This document shows, in pieces, positions 9,504 through 17,893 of a stretch of DNA of 64,000 nucleotides. Under the pieces are notes generated by a model. That model was not told the origin of the DNA, did no database searches, and saw only the letters and a program-made list of their open reading frames with translations. Source of the DNA: an uncultured Marvinbryantia sp. (GTDB lineage Bacteria > Bacillota > Clostridia > Lachnospirales > Lachnospiraceae); the NCBI GenBank assembly GCA_934408725.1, contig CAKRVB010000001.1, positions 124,001 to 188,000 on the forward strand, in the 5' to 3' direction. The stretch's first letter is position 1. Each line of letters begins with the position of its first letter. The position numbers were made by a program, and so were the translations under genes.

Positions 9504-9533
9504 ATTATACCATTTTTAAGAGTACTCCGTCAA
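9504..9533 (-). promoter_or_regulatory. Promoter of the S1-domain gene
   Basis: TTGACG (9528-9533) and TATAAT (9504-9509) on the minus strand lie 18 bases apart. The -35 overlaps the stop codon of the gene before it. A small CAGGAT/ATCCTG hairpin (9478-9493) lies in the leader. Confidence 0.75.
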
Positions 9534-11494
9534 TTCCAGGAGAGCCGATCTGTCAATGTAAAATCCTGATTCATATCGAAGCAAAGCACCTCATCCTGAT
9601 CTATAATATAGAACTCATCCCCTGCATAGACTCCTCTGCAGCTGGCGTCACCATCCCAGTACTCCCAGTCACTCATAGTGTAAGTCAGAAGATTCTGAAA
9701 TCCCTTCTCTTCGTCGTAAGAAAATACCAGATATTCCCCATCGCAGACAAATCCAATCAGGTTCTTCTCTCCATCCGCCAGAATTGCCTTATAATTATAA
9801 TCAGATGGCAAATAGGATGCCCCTTTGATCACATACTTATCCAGCTCCTCTACCTGTGACGGATCCGAGATGTCAAACATAGACAGTTTCACTCCTGTCT
9901 GGCTTCCTGTCTCTTCCTCTGCCTCATAGCCTACTCCCAAAAGCAGATGTTCTCCATACGGATGCAGGTACGAAGAAAATCCTGTAAGCTTCAGCTCACT
10001 TAAGATCTGTGGATTGTCCGGATCGGACAGATCTGCACAAAACAGCGGATCCGTCTGACGAAATGTGACAAAATATGCCATTGTTCCCATGAATCTTGCA
10101 GATCGAATCGTCTCTCCATCCGCCAGATCGCGAATCGCTCCTGTCACCTGCATATCTGCATCCAGTATATACAGGCTGTTGCTTTCCCCATTGCTGTCCT
10201 CTGTCAATAATACCCTCAGATACCCCTGATATTCATCCAGCGAGAACGTATCATTCAGAAATCCTGGCAATTCACACATTGCACCAGCGGTAATCTCTCC
10301 ATCCACACAGGCAAACCGCAGAATCTCTGTACTGCTCTTTCCGTCATTCCAGTTATTGTTGCAGATGAACAGATTGTCACTGCTCATATAAAAATCCGCT
10401 GCACCGGATACAATAGCCTTGGAACTGATCACGTTTTCCGGATCCTGAATATTGATTCCAGATGCCACAAGATAGTCTGACTGGCTGGTCTGATCTGGCA
10501 GATAGACATCTGATATTGCCAGCTTTTGTTCATTTACCAGAGGCATCACGCTGCTGTCTTCAAAAGAATCCCCTAAAGACGGGCTGTACTGTGTCAGCAG
10601 ATACACATAATCTCCCTTTTTCCGGCTCTGCCGGTAATCCCCCTCCTGTGTGATCCTTCCGGCCATCTCCGGATGCTCACGTTCCGTGATGTCATAAACA
10701 GTCAGGGCTGTGTACTGATAGCGATTCACTGTATACATATCGTTCTCAGCTTCTTCCATACTACTCTCATATCCGGTGGTGACCAGCATCAGCCTGTCTC
10801 CGTCCAGATACAGATCCTCGATGCTCTCATTCAGCTTCTCTGGCTGAATCTTAGCAATCTCCTTCATCTTTGTCCCCCGGATATCCACAATCCGTACACT
10901 GGCGGAAGACTTCAATATATACAGATAGCTTCCATCTGTCTTCACTACATCTCCTTCGTCTACACCTGCCTCCCGCACATTTGTCTGTGAAAAATCAGCT
11001 TCTCCTGTCACTTTTTGATTTGCTGCTGTATCAGTGACTCCGGCATCCATCGTTGCGATCTCTGCTGATTCTTCCAGCAGCATTATGTCTCCACCTCGTG
11101 CATAACTGCCCGTCTGCTTTTCAAGTTCCTGCAATGTCTTATAAAGTTCTTCTTCACTGTCAGCCTGCTTAAATTCACCTGATGCAGTGACTTCCTCTGG
11201 CTGTACACTGCTCTCTGTATCCTGTTCTGCCATAAGAGACGCAGTATCAGCTTCAGAATACAACGCTGGTTCCTTCCACTGCTTATACAACTCTGTCTGT
11301 GTCCCGCCTGCTGCCACAATAGCCAGTACTGCCGCTGCTTCCATCCATCTGATCATGATCTTCCTCCTTCGTATCTTCTTTTGTTGTGCTTCTCTCTTCA
11401 GCTTCTCCTCTACGCTCTGCGGAGTCAGCTGCTCCGGTATCTCTATTCCTTCCGCAGAATGTCTGATCTTATCCAGTAATTCCTTCTGATCCAT
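9530..11494 (-). CDS. Membrane-anchored beta-propeller protein, likely partner of the adjacent sigma factor
   Basis: 654 residues. A short cytoplasmic N-terminus (1-47, basic, RRRK just before the helix) leads into one membrane helix (IRWMEAAAVLAIVAAGG) and a long outside domain. From about residue 150 this resembles the secreted C-terminal beta-propeller family distantly related to WD-40, with repeated blades such as VKTDGSYLYILKSSASVRIVDI. In that family the propeller domain is extracellular and its ligand is unknown. The gene lies 12 nt after an ECF-like sigma gene. A single-pass protein in this position is normally the anti-sigma factor, but no zinc-binding anti-sigma motif (HxxxCxxC) is seen in the short cytosolic part. 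The anti-sigma role is therefore an inference from context. Confidence 0.8.
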   Translation of the reverse strand: MDQKELLDKIRHSAEGIEIPEQLTPQSVEEKLKREAQQKKIRRRKIMIRWMEAAAVLAIVAAGGTQTELYKQWKEPALYSEADTASLMAEQDTESSVQPEEVTASGEFKQADSEEELYKTLQELEKQTGSYARGGDIMLLEESAEIATMDAGVTDTAANQKVTGEADFSQTNVREAGVDEGDVVKTDGSYLYILKSSASVRIVDIRGTKMKEIAKIQPEKLNESIEDLYLDGDRLMLVTTGYESSMEEAENDMYTVNRYQYTALTVYDITEREHPEMAGRITQEGDYRQSRKKGDYVYLLTQYSPSLGDSFEDSSVMPLVNEQKLAISDVYLPDQTSQSDYLVASGINIQDPENVISSKAIVSGAADFYMSSDNLFICNNNWNDGKSSTEILRFACVDGEITAGAMCELPGFLNDTFSLDEYQGYLRVLLTEDSNGESNSLYILDADMQVTGAIRDLADGETIRSARFMGTMAYFVTFRQTDPLFCADLSDPDNPQILSELKLTGFSSYLHPYGEHLLLGVGYEAEEETGSQTGVKLSMFDISDPSQVEELDKYVIKGASYLPSDYNYKAILADGEKNLIGFVCDGEYLVFSYDEEKGFQNLLTYTMSDWEYWDGDASCRGVYAGDEFYIIDQDEVLCFDMNQDFTLTDRLSWN

Positions 11495-11506
11495 TCTGGT
11501 CTCCTC

Positions 11507-12010
11507 CTACTTTTCCAAATATTCCGCCATCTTCTCAAGTGCCCTCTTCTGTCTGGAACGCACGGTATTATCATTCAGATCTAAGATTCTGCCAATCTCT
11601 TTGCTGGTATACCCACCGAACAGATTCAGTGACAGAATCAGTCTCTCCTCATCCCCAAGTCTGGCAAATGCTGCGCGCACATCTGCAGACTCTTCGACAT
11701 CTCTTCCTGCCGCTTTCAGATCTTCCGGTATCTCTTCTGTCTTATTCAGATAATCCTTTAACCGCATTCTGCATTTGTTGGATAATATACGAAATATCCA
11801 GGCTTTAAATGACTCTGCCTTCTTCAGGCTGCTCATCTGTGCCCAGGCATCTGCCACTGTATCACCGACCATATCTTCCGCATCATGACGATTCTTTAAG
11901 GTATAAAGAGCAAACCGATACAGATCCTGGTAATATTCCTGATACAGAGCAGCAAATGCAGATGCATCTCCTCTTCGTGCCTTCCGCACAAGTGCCGTCT
12001 CTTTTTCCAT
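11507..12010 (-). CDS. ECF-like RNA polymerase sigma factor
   Basis: 167 residues with sigma region 2 (FAALYQEYYQDLYRFAL, then DAEDMVGDTVADAW, about 20-60) and region 4 (LGDEERLILSLNLFGGYTS, then IGRILDLNDNTVRSRQKRAL, about 115-160). Regions 1 and 3 are missing, as in extracytoplasmic-function sigma factors. It probably directs RNA polymerase to a small regulon in response to a signal outside the cell, with the downstream propeller protein as sensor or brake. Upstream there is a CACTATATAAGTG palindrome-like element near 12041, but no clear own-promoter match that I can defend. Confidence 0.9.
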   Translation of the reverse strand: MEKETALVRKARRGDASAFAALYQEYYQDLYRFALYTLKNRHDAEDMVGDTVADAWAQMSSLKKAESFKAWIFRILSNKCRMRLKDYLNKTEEIPEDLKAAGRDVEESADVRAAFARLGDEERLILSLNLFGGYTSKEIGRILDLNDNTVRSRQKRALEKMAEYLEK

Positions 12011-12076
12011 CTTCCTTCTCCTTTTCTTCTGTTCACTTATATAGTGTAAAAAAAATCTGGTTTTGTTGCATTGTTT

Positions 12077-12943
12077 TTATAAAAAATGATACCAGTACCC
12101 AAATTCTTTTTCTTCTGCCGCTTTGTATTCCGGAAATCCATACATAGCCGCCAGATTCCGATCCTGCGTTCCCCGGTTCAGGCCCGGCACTGCCAGTATG
12201 TATTCTCCATTTTCATGCCGCCCCAGCATCAAATGATGATATTTCATATATTTTTGCTGTACAAATGGACTGACCGCATACACCCTCTCTTTTTCACCCA
12301 AAAAAGTGATATCCTTCGGAGCAATCTGAATGCATTCTGTAATCTCATCATCTGCAAATGGCACCATATGTGGATACTGAAACTGAAATTGCTCCCAGCG
12401 GCTGCTCAGGCTGCATTTTTCCGGCAGATCACCTTGTCGGTTCTGTGCTTCAAGTTCCTGCTGCTCTTCCACCTCTTTCTTTCCGTCAGCTTCAGGCTCT
12501 GCTTCAGATTCTGTTTCATCCTTTTTCTTTTCCGTAAAATGTTCTGTTGTCAGCTTCCTGCTGTCCACCGGGCGTTCATCCCATACAGTAAGGAACAGGC
12601 CTCCTGGCTGCTTTTCTTCACTTTCTGCCTGTATCCATACGCCGCTGATCTGTGCAAAAGAATATCCCTGCTCCTGAAAAATGTTTTCTGTTGTCGTCAC
12701 AGTGCACTCACAGCTGCCACCACGCATTATCGCTCTGCCCATCAGAATTCCATACAGCCATTCACCTTCATGAAAAAAACCATAAATCTGACACTGCATC
12801 AGCTCTTTTCTTCCGCTCCTGATCTTTAGCTGCATCCGGCAGATTTCATTTCGCATATTCACTTTCACAAATCCGGCATTCTTTGTCTTTTTTCCATCCT
12901 CATATTCATACATATATGCTATAAAATGGCGATATTCTGACAT
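12077..12943 (-). CDS. Uncharacterised cytoplasmic protein with an acidic middle
   Basis: 288 residues with no signal peptide or membrane helix and no function that I recognise. The N-terminal part (1-120) starts MSEYRHFIAYMYEYEDGKK and has alternating strands (CRMQLKIR, MQCQIYGFF, GILMGRAIMRGG). Residues about 130-180 are Glu/Lys/Gln-rich and probably disordered. The C-terminal part (about 180-288) contains YPHMVPFADDEITECIQIAP, LMLGRHENGEYILAVPG and GFPEYK, ending in FGYWYHFL. It resembles conserved Lachnospiraceae proteins of a DUF type (perhaps DUF6128, from memory and unverified). It precedes the sigma factor gene, but a 66-nt gap leaves co-transcription open. Confidence 0.75.
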   Translation of the reverse strand: MSEYRHFIAYMYEYEDGKKTKNAGFVKVNMRNEICRMQLKIRSGRKELMQCQIYGFFHEGEWLYGILMGRAIMRGGSCECTVTTTENIFQEQGYSFAQISGVWIQAESEEKQPGGLFLTVWDERPVDSRKLTTEHFTEKKKDETESEAEPEADGKKEVEEQQELEAQNRQGDLPEKCSLSSRWEQFQFQYPHMVPFADDEITECIQIAPKDITFLGEKERVYAVSPFVQQKYMKYHHLMLGRHENGEYILAVPGLNRGTQDRNLAAMYGFPEYKAAEEKEFGYWYHFL

Positions 12944-13004
12944 ACTCCACCAACCTTTTTTGTTTGTGTAAGTATATGCCAGAATACCGCCATTATGCTT
13001 ATCT

Positions 13005-14912
13005 CTATCTTACCTTTATCTTCAGTTTTGCTGTTTTTCCGCTGGCACTTCGAACTGTAATCGTTGCTGTTCCCTTCTTTTTTGCCTTTACTTTTCCGCT
13101 GGCACTGACTGTTGCCACTTTTTTATTCGAAGTCTTATAACTCAGCTTATCATTGGCCGTCAAAGGTGTACGTGTATATTTTATAGAAAAGCTTTTTCCT
13201 TTTTTCAGTTCCACACAGGTCTTTTTCAGCCTGATCTTTTTTGTAGCTACTTTCCCTTTCTGCACTTTTATCTTACAGGAGGCTTTCGCACCCTTCTGAC
13301 TGGTCACGGTAATGACTGCCGTACCTTTTCTCAGTGCGGTCAGTTTGCCGGTACGACGATCTACTTTTACTACTTTGCTATTGGAAGACTTCCACACTTT
13401 GATGCTGTCCCCGGCCTGCAGCGAAGTTACCTTCAATGCCTTTGTACTCTTCTTTACCTGCATCGGAAGGCTGGTGACATTCAGGCTAATCTTATAAGAC
13501 GCCGCAGCGGTCTGTTTTCCCTTCACTGTCACCTGACAGGCGGCCAGCACTTTCGTCCCATAAGACAGGGTAATCTGTGCCGTGCCTGCACCTTTTGCAG
13601 TAATATAGGCCTGATCAGCTCCTCCTACTTCAATGATATTTGCTACCGCTGCATTCGAGCTGTTCCATTTCAATTCATCCGTTGGCACAGATGCCGGATA
13701 AATGGTCGCCGTCAACTTTTCTCTTTTTCCAATATCCATGGTCAGACTGCCTGGTGTGAAATATGCACCAAGCGGAACGGAAGTATAACTGCCCTCTTTC
13801 CGATAAGCTGTAGCCGATAACTGTGGCACAGAAAACGGAGTATAACTGCTGCTGGTAAATCTTCCAACAGACAGATGATTCTGACCAACTGTCTCCGAAT
13901 ACAGTCCAGGTGTCTGATATCCTGCCAGGAAATGGGTCATCCGCGGTGTGGAAGTTCCCAGATCGTCCCATGTACAATCTACCAGATACCATTTTCCATC
14001 CTCCATCTGCACATAATTCCAGATGTGGTCCATCTGCACCTCTCCATCAATCATATCAGACCCGCCTGGTACCAGAATACATGCAATGCCCTTTTTCTGG
14101 CACAACAGCTTAAACAGTCTTGCATAACAGTCACAGACACCCTTATGACTGTACTTTTCCAGTAAACCACCGGTAATGGTATGATAAGCCATTCGATCAT
14201 CCGTTGGATAAGTCACCAGACGGATCACTTCTTCATAAGCTTTCTTTACTACTTCATATCGACTATTTCCCGTTACCTTCTGTTCCAGTCTGCTCAGTTC
14301 CTCATCTGTCAGATTCATTTCCGAGCGGATATCACTGTAATAATCCGTAAACCACATCTGAATTTTACTGATTCTGTTGCTGGTTCCATTCGGCATCCAT
14401 CTATAACCATAAATCCAGTAATTCTCATTATAATCAAATAAAAACGCATCGATCGCTTTTCCTACTTCACTGCAAAGCGTACGATAGGCTGCGGATTGTG
14501 TACCGTCTGTTTCTGGCAAAACAACTGTCTTTTCCAGTATAATCTCGATTGCATGATATCGCGAATTGGCTCCTTTGATTCGATTCTGCTGCTGCGCTGC
14601 AATCAGTTCTGTATAAACTGCCTGTTCATTTGCCGTTTCCAGCTGCCCACCATAATAAGCCGCCACTCCGTTACGGTAAAGCTTCAGTGCATTTTCCGAA
14701 GAATCATCCTGCCAACTGTCCTCTGCTGTCTTAGCTTTTGGCTGCAGACTGCCATTAGCAAAGATTCCATCCTGTCCTTCGATCGGCCAGTCTTCTGCCT
14801 GTGCGTTTCCCATACCGGATAACATAACCAGTAAGAATCCAAGCAAAGCACATATATGAAACATCCGCCATTTCCATTTTTTCTGTGTGTGATATGATTC
14901 GTTTTTTTTCAC
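13005..14912 (-). CDS. Secreted transglutaminase-like protein with Ig-like (BIG2-type) repeats
   Basis: 635 residues from a GTG at 14910-14912, chosen because AGGAAAAAGGGG precedes it. A signal sequence (ICALLGFLLVMLSGMGNAQA) exports the protein. The central part (about 215-345) is a transglutaminase/cysteine protease-like fold with the expected triad: Cys in HKGVCDCYARLF, His in DHIWNYVQ, Asp in YLVDCTWDD. Downstream are three Ig-like segments (about 375-465, 470-550 and 555-635), each with the W/YxSSN..V pattern (LKWNSSNAAVA, VWKSSNSKVVKV, YKTSNKKVATV). These repeats are basic and could bind cell-wall polymers. It may process or cross-link surface proteins (inference). No anchor is seen. 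Confidence 0.87.
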   Translation of the reverse strand: MKKNESYHTQKKWKWRMFHICALLGFLLVMLSGMGNAQAEDWPIEGQDGIFANGSLQPKAKTAEDSWQDDSSENALKLYRNGVAAYYGGQLETANEQAVYTELIAAQQQNRIKGANSRYHAIEIILEKTVVLPETDGTQSAAYRTLCSEVGKAIDAFLFDYNENYWIYGYRWMPNGTSNRISKIQMWFTDYYSDIRSEMNLTDEELSRLEQKVTGNSRYEVVKKAYEEVIRLVTYPTDDRMAYHTITGGLLEKYSHKGVCDCYARLFKLLCQKKGIACILVPGGSDMIDGEVQMDHIWNYVQMEDGKWYLVDCTWDDLGTSTPRMTHFLAGYQTPGLYSETVGQNHLSVGRFTSSSYTPFSVPQLSATAYRKEGSYTSVPLGAYFTPGSLTMDIGKREKLTATIYPASVPTDELKWNSSNAAVANIIEVGGADQAYITAKGAGTAQITLSYGTKVLAACQVTVKGKQTAAASYKISLNVTSLPMQVKKSTKALKVTSLQAGDSIKVWKSSNSKVVKVDRRTGKLTALRKGTAVITVTSQKGAKASCKIKVQKGKVATKKIRLKKTCVELKKGKSFSIKYTRTPLTANDKLSYKTSNKKVATVSASGKVKAKKKGTATITVRSASGKTAKLKIKVR

Positions 14913-14993
14913 TGTTTTCCCCTTTTTCCTAAGCAGTCCATTCCATAAGTCTCTATCTGGCTTCAGTCTATCACAGGCATTTAAAATTTTCCA

Positions 14994-15036
14994 CAAAAAA
15001 ACATCCTGCCGGGAACCAAACTTTCCGGCAGAATGT
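14994..15036 (-). terminator. Terminator after glgB
   Basis: ACATTCTGCCGG and CCGGCAGGATGT form a 12-bp stem (one G-U) with a 12-base loop, followed on the minus strand by TTTTTTT. It is a strong intrinsic terminator just after the glgB stop. Confidence 0.88.
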
Positions 15037-15057
15037 TCTGTTTTTTATGCTGTTTTT

Positions 15058-17082
15058 TTACGCATTTTTCTTAGCAGCTGTCTTATGCGCTGCTGATGTC
15101 TTTCTGGCTGTCGCCTCTTTCTTCACAGCAGTCTTACGCGCTGTAGTCTTTTTTGCGGTCTCGGCCTTTTTTTCATACTGGAATACGGCCACACCATATG
15201 CCGGCAAACTGTATCCGATAGAATATGGTTTATTATCGCAGTCGCCCTTTTTAGAACGGTAGCTGGATGCTCTCTTTTCTCCGCTTCCACCAAAACGAAC
15301 CTCATCGCTGTTCAATACCAGCTTATAGCTTCCAGACTGTGGTACCCCTACACGATACCCCGGTCGTTCTACCGGTGTAAAGTTCACTACAAAGAGCAGG
15401 TTGTTCTTGCCATCCTTAGAATGGCGGATAAAGCTAAAGATACTGCGGTCGCTGTCATCTGCATTCACCCACTCAAAACCTTCCCAGTTGTCATCGGTCT
15501 CATACAGTGCCGGGCTTCCCTGATACAGATGAAGCAGCTCTTTCACGTATTCTTTCATCTGAACATGCTTTTCTTCTGCCAGCAGATACCAGTCAAGTTC
15601 TCTCGCCTCACTCCATTCACGGAACTGGGCAAAATCCTGTCCCATAAACAACAGCTTCTTACCAGGATGTCCCATCATAAAACTGTATCCTGCCTTCAGA
15701 TTTGCAAATTTATCATCATATTCTCCCGGCATCTTATTGATCATGGAGCCCTTCATATGTACTACTTCATCGTGAGACAGCACCAGCACATATTTTTCTG
15801 AAAATGCGTAAGTCATAGAGAATGTCATCTTGTTATGGTTATAGCTTCTGAAATATGGATCCAGCTTCATGTAATCAAGGAAATCATGCATCCATCCCAT
15901 GTTCCACTTCATGGTAAATCCCAGTCCGCCGTCTTCCGGTTTTCCGGTCACCTGCGGCCATGCAGTAGATTCTTCTGCGATAATCATGGTTCCGTGATTT
16001 CGTCCAGCCACTACTGTATTCAGATGTTTGAAGAATTCGATCGCTTCCAGATTCTTATTCTCTCCATAGATATTCGGCACCCAGTTGCCTGCGCTGCGGC
16101 CATAATCCAGATACAGCATAGATGCCACTGCATCCACACGCAGTCCGTCAATATGGAACTGTTCTACCCAGTACAGGGCATTGGCAATCAGGAAATTCTT
16201 TACTTCGTTCTTAGCATAATCAAATACCTTGGTTCCCCAATCTGGATGCTCGCCCTTTCTTGGATCTGCATATTCATACAATGCCTGTCCGTCAAAATCT
16301 GCCAGACCTGCTGCATCCTTCGGGAAATGTGCCGGTACCCAGTCCAGAATTACTCCAATTCCATTTTTATGGAAGTAATTCACCATATACTGAAAATCTT
16401 CCGGTGTGCCATATCTGGCCGTCGGTGCATAGTAGCCAATCACCTGATAGCCCCAGGAACCATCAAATGGATGCTCTGCAATGCCCATCAATTCTACGTG
16501 CGTATACCCCATATCCTTTACATACTCTGTCAGTTCATGGGCGAATTCACGATAATTGTAAAATCCATCCGGATCCTCTTCTGTCGCCGGATGCTTTCTC
16601 CAGGAACCCGGATGCACTTCGTAAATTGCCATCGGAATCTCATCCACATTCTGCTTTTCTCTCGCCTTGATCCATCTGGCATCGGCCCACTTCAGACGAG
16701 AGATATCCGTCACCCTGGAAGCAGTTCCCGGACGGAACTCTGCCTGATTGCCATATGGATCTGCCTTATACAGCTTTCTTCCATCACTGGTAGTAATCAG
16801 GAACTTATAAAGTTCTCCCACACCGATTCCTTCTACAAAGATCTCATAGATACCGATCTCACCGACACGGGTCATCTCATAAGCTTCCCGTTCTTCCCAT
16901 TCATTAAAATCACCTACTACGTGTACCTTGGCAGCATGCGGTGCCCATACGGCAAAATAAACACCTTTTTTGCCTTCATTGGTCGCCAGGTGCGCCCCCA
17001 GCTTTTTATATATATCATAATGTGTGCCCTGCCCAAAGAGATACTGATCCAGTTCTCCAATTCGCACTTCTTTTAATTCCAT
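15058..17082 (-). CDS. glgB: 1,4-alpha-glucan branching enzyme with a lysine-rich tail
   Basis: Forms alpha-1,6 branches in glycogen. An N-terminal CBM48 domain (about 20-110, GVYFAVWAPHAAKVHVVGDFN) is followed by the GH13 barrel. Motifs are WVPAHFP, the nucleophile Asp in DGLRVDAVASM, the acid Glu in IIAEESTAWP and the transition-state Asp in VLSHDEVVH. The catalytic body ends near residue 637 (YGVAVFQYEKK). About 37 further residues are Lys, Ala and Thr (AETAKKTTARKTAVKK and so on), resembling a histone H1-type tail, and are not part of the enzyme fold. The glycogen synthase of this window carries a longer tail of the same kind. The gene lies 60 nt after a TetR gene and may share its transcript. 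Confidence 0.95.
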   Translation of the reverse strand: MELKEVRIGELDQYLFGQGTHYDIYKKLGAHLATNEGKKGVYFAVWAPHAAKVHVVGDFNEWEEREAYEMTRVGEIGIYEIFVEGIGVGELYKFLITTSDGRKLYKADPYGNQAEFRPGTASRVTDISRLKWADARWIKAREKQNVDEIPMAIYEVHPGSWRKHPATEEDPDGFYNYREFAHELTEYVKDMGYTHVELMGIAEHPFDGSWGYQVIGYYAPTARYGTPEDFQYMVNYFHKNGIGVILDWVPAHFPKDAAGLADFDGQALYEYADPRKGEHPDWGTKVFDYAKNEVKNFLIANALYWVEQFHIDGLRVDAVASMLYLDYGRSAGNWVPNIYGENKNLEAIEFFKHLNTVVAGRNHGTMIIAEESTAWPQVTGKPEDGGLGFTMKWNMGWMHDFLDYMKLDPYFRSYNHNKMTFSMTYAFSEKYVLVLSHDEVVHMKGSMINKMPGEYDDKFANLKAGYSFMMGHPGKKLLFMGQDFAQFREWSEARELDWYLLAEEKHVQMKEYVKELLHLYQGSPALYETDDNWEGFEWVNADDSDRSIFSFIRHSKDGKNNLLFVVNFTPVERPGYRVGVPQSGSYKLVLNSDEVRFGGSGEKRASSYRSKKGDCDNKPYSIGYSLPAYGVAVFQYEKKAETAKKTTARKTAVKKEATARKTSAAHKTAAKKNA

Positions 17083-17142
17083 GATCCTGTCCCCCTTTTT
17101 CTAATATCTTTTCACCTATATTCTGGTACTTCTTCCTCGCCG

Positions 17143-17724
17143 TTATGTCCAGATTCCATGCATAAACTGATGTATCAGACTGCTCTTCTGTTCCTCAGAT
17201 ACCGTGATTGTATCCTCTCCACCATCCTGATAACCCAGAAACAGTATGTAATGATTCAGTAATCCCAGGAACCCAATTGCAAACTGCTTCTGTCTGCCAT
17301 TCATATTCCCCAGTTGTCCGGATGCCTGTTCGAAAAGCTGCACCGTCAGATTATACAGCTGCGTAATATATGGCCGCACAGCAGTATATACCTCATTCTC
17401 TCTGGCTGAATAACTGAATGCCATAAACAGCATATATGCCTTGCGGTTCTCATTGGCAAAATCAATCAACGTCCCGGCAAATGCGGTTAAGGATTCTTCT
17501 ATGCCATTCTGAAATCGTGCATTTTCCGACAGTCTTCTGAAAAATCCGGAAAATTCCCGATCCAGAAGTGCCTCTAACAGTCCGTACTTGCTTCCAAAAT
17601 AATGATATAACGTTGGCTTGGTAATCCCGGCAGCCTGACAGATCTCCTGTATGCCGACTGCATCATAGCCTCTCTGATAAAAAAGTTCCAATGCGCATGT
17701 CAGTATGTTTTCTCGATTATCCAT
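17143..17724 (-). CDS. TetR/AcrR family transcriptional regulator
   Basis: 193 residues from the ATG at 17722-17724. A GTG 18 nt upstream is possible, but GGTGGAG is better spaced for the ATG. The N-terminal helix-turn-helix is clear: ILTCALELFYQRGYDAVGIQEIC, then AAGITKPTLYHYFGSKYGLLEAL. The C-terminal ligand domain (about 60-193) is variable, as usual. A perfect 16-bp palindrome lies between the -35 and -10 of its own promoter, so autorepression is very likely. It sits directly upstream of glgB on the same strand. Control of glgB is possible, but the ligand is unknown. Confidence 0.9.
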   Translation of the reverse strand: MDNRENILTCALELFYQRGYDAVGIQEICQAAGITKPTLYHYFGSKYGLLEALLDREFSGFFRRLSENARFQNGIEESLTAFAGTLIDFANENRKAYMLFMAFSYSARENEVYTAVRPYITQLYNLTVQLFEQASGQLGNMNGRQKQFAIGFLGLLNHYILFLGYQDGGEDTITVSEEQKSSLIHQFMHGIWT

Positions 17725-17796
17725 TTTCCTGTTCTCCACCACCAGGCCAATCTGCTCCTTCTACCTTGCTGTCTGCTTCTTCATTGTCTAAATTTA

Positions 17797-17825
17797 AGTA
17801 TACCGAACGGTATATTCTATGTCAA
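17797..17825 (-). promoter_or_regulatory. TetR promoter with embedded operator
   Basis: TTGACA (17820-17825) and TATACT (17797-17802) on the minus strand have a 17-base spacer. TATACCGAACGGTATA (17799-17814), with 7-bp arms, covers the spacer and part of the -10, the classic arrangement for a self-repressing TetR protein. Confidence 0.85.
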
Positions 17826-17833
17826 GAAGAATA

Positions 17834-17882
17834 AAAAAATACCATGTAAAATCAGCAACCTGCCATTTTTACAAGGTATTTT
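17834..17882 (-). terminator. Terminator after the TPR-AAA+ gene
   Basis: AAATACC...TGTAAAA and TTTTACATGGTATTT pair around a 15-base loop. The minus strand then reads TTTTTTT. The A-rich left side would also allow termination of plus-strand transcripts. Confidence 0.8.
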
Positions 17883-17893
17883 TTGTATAACTT

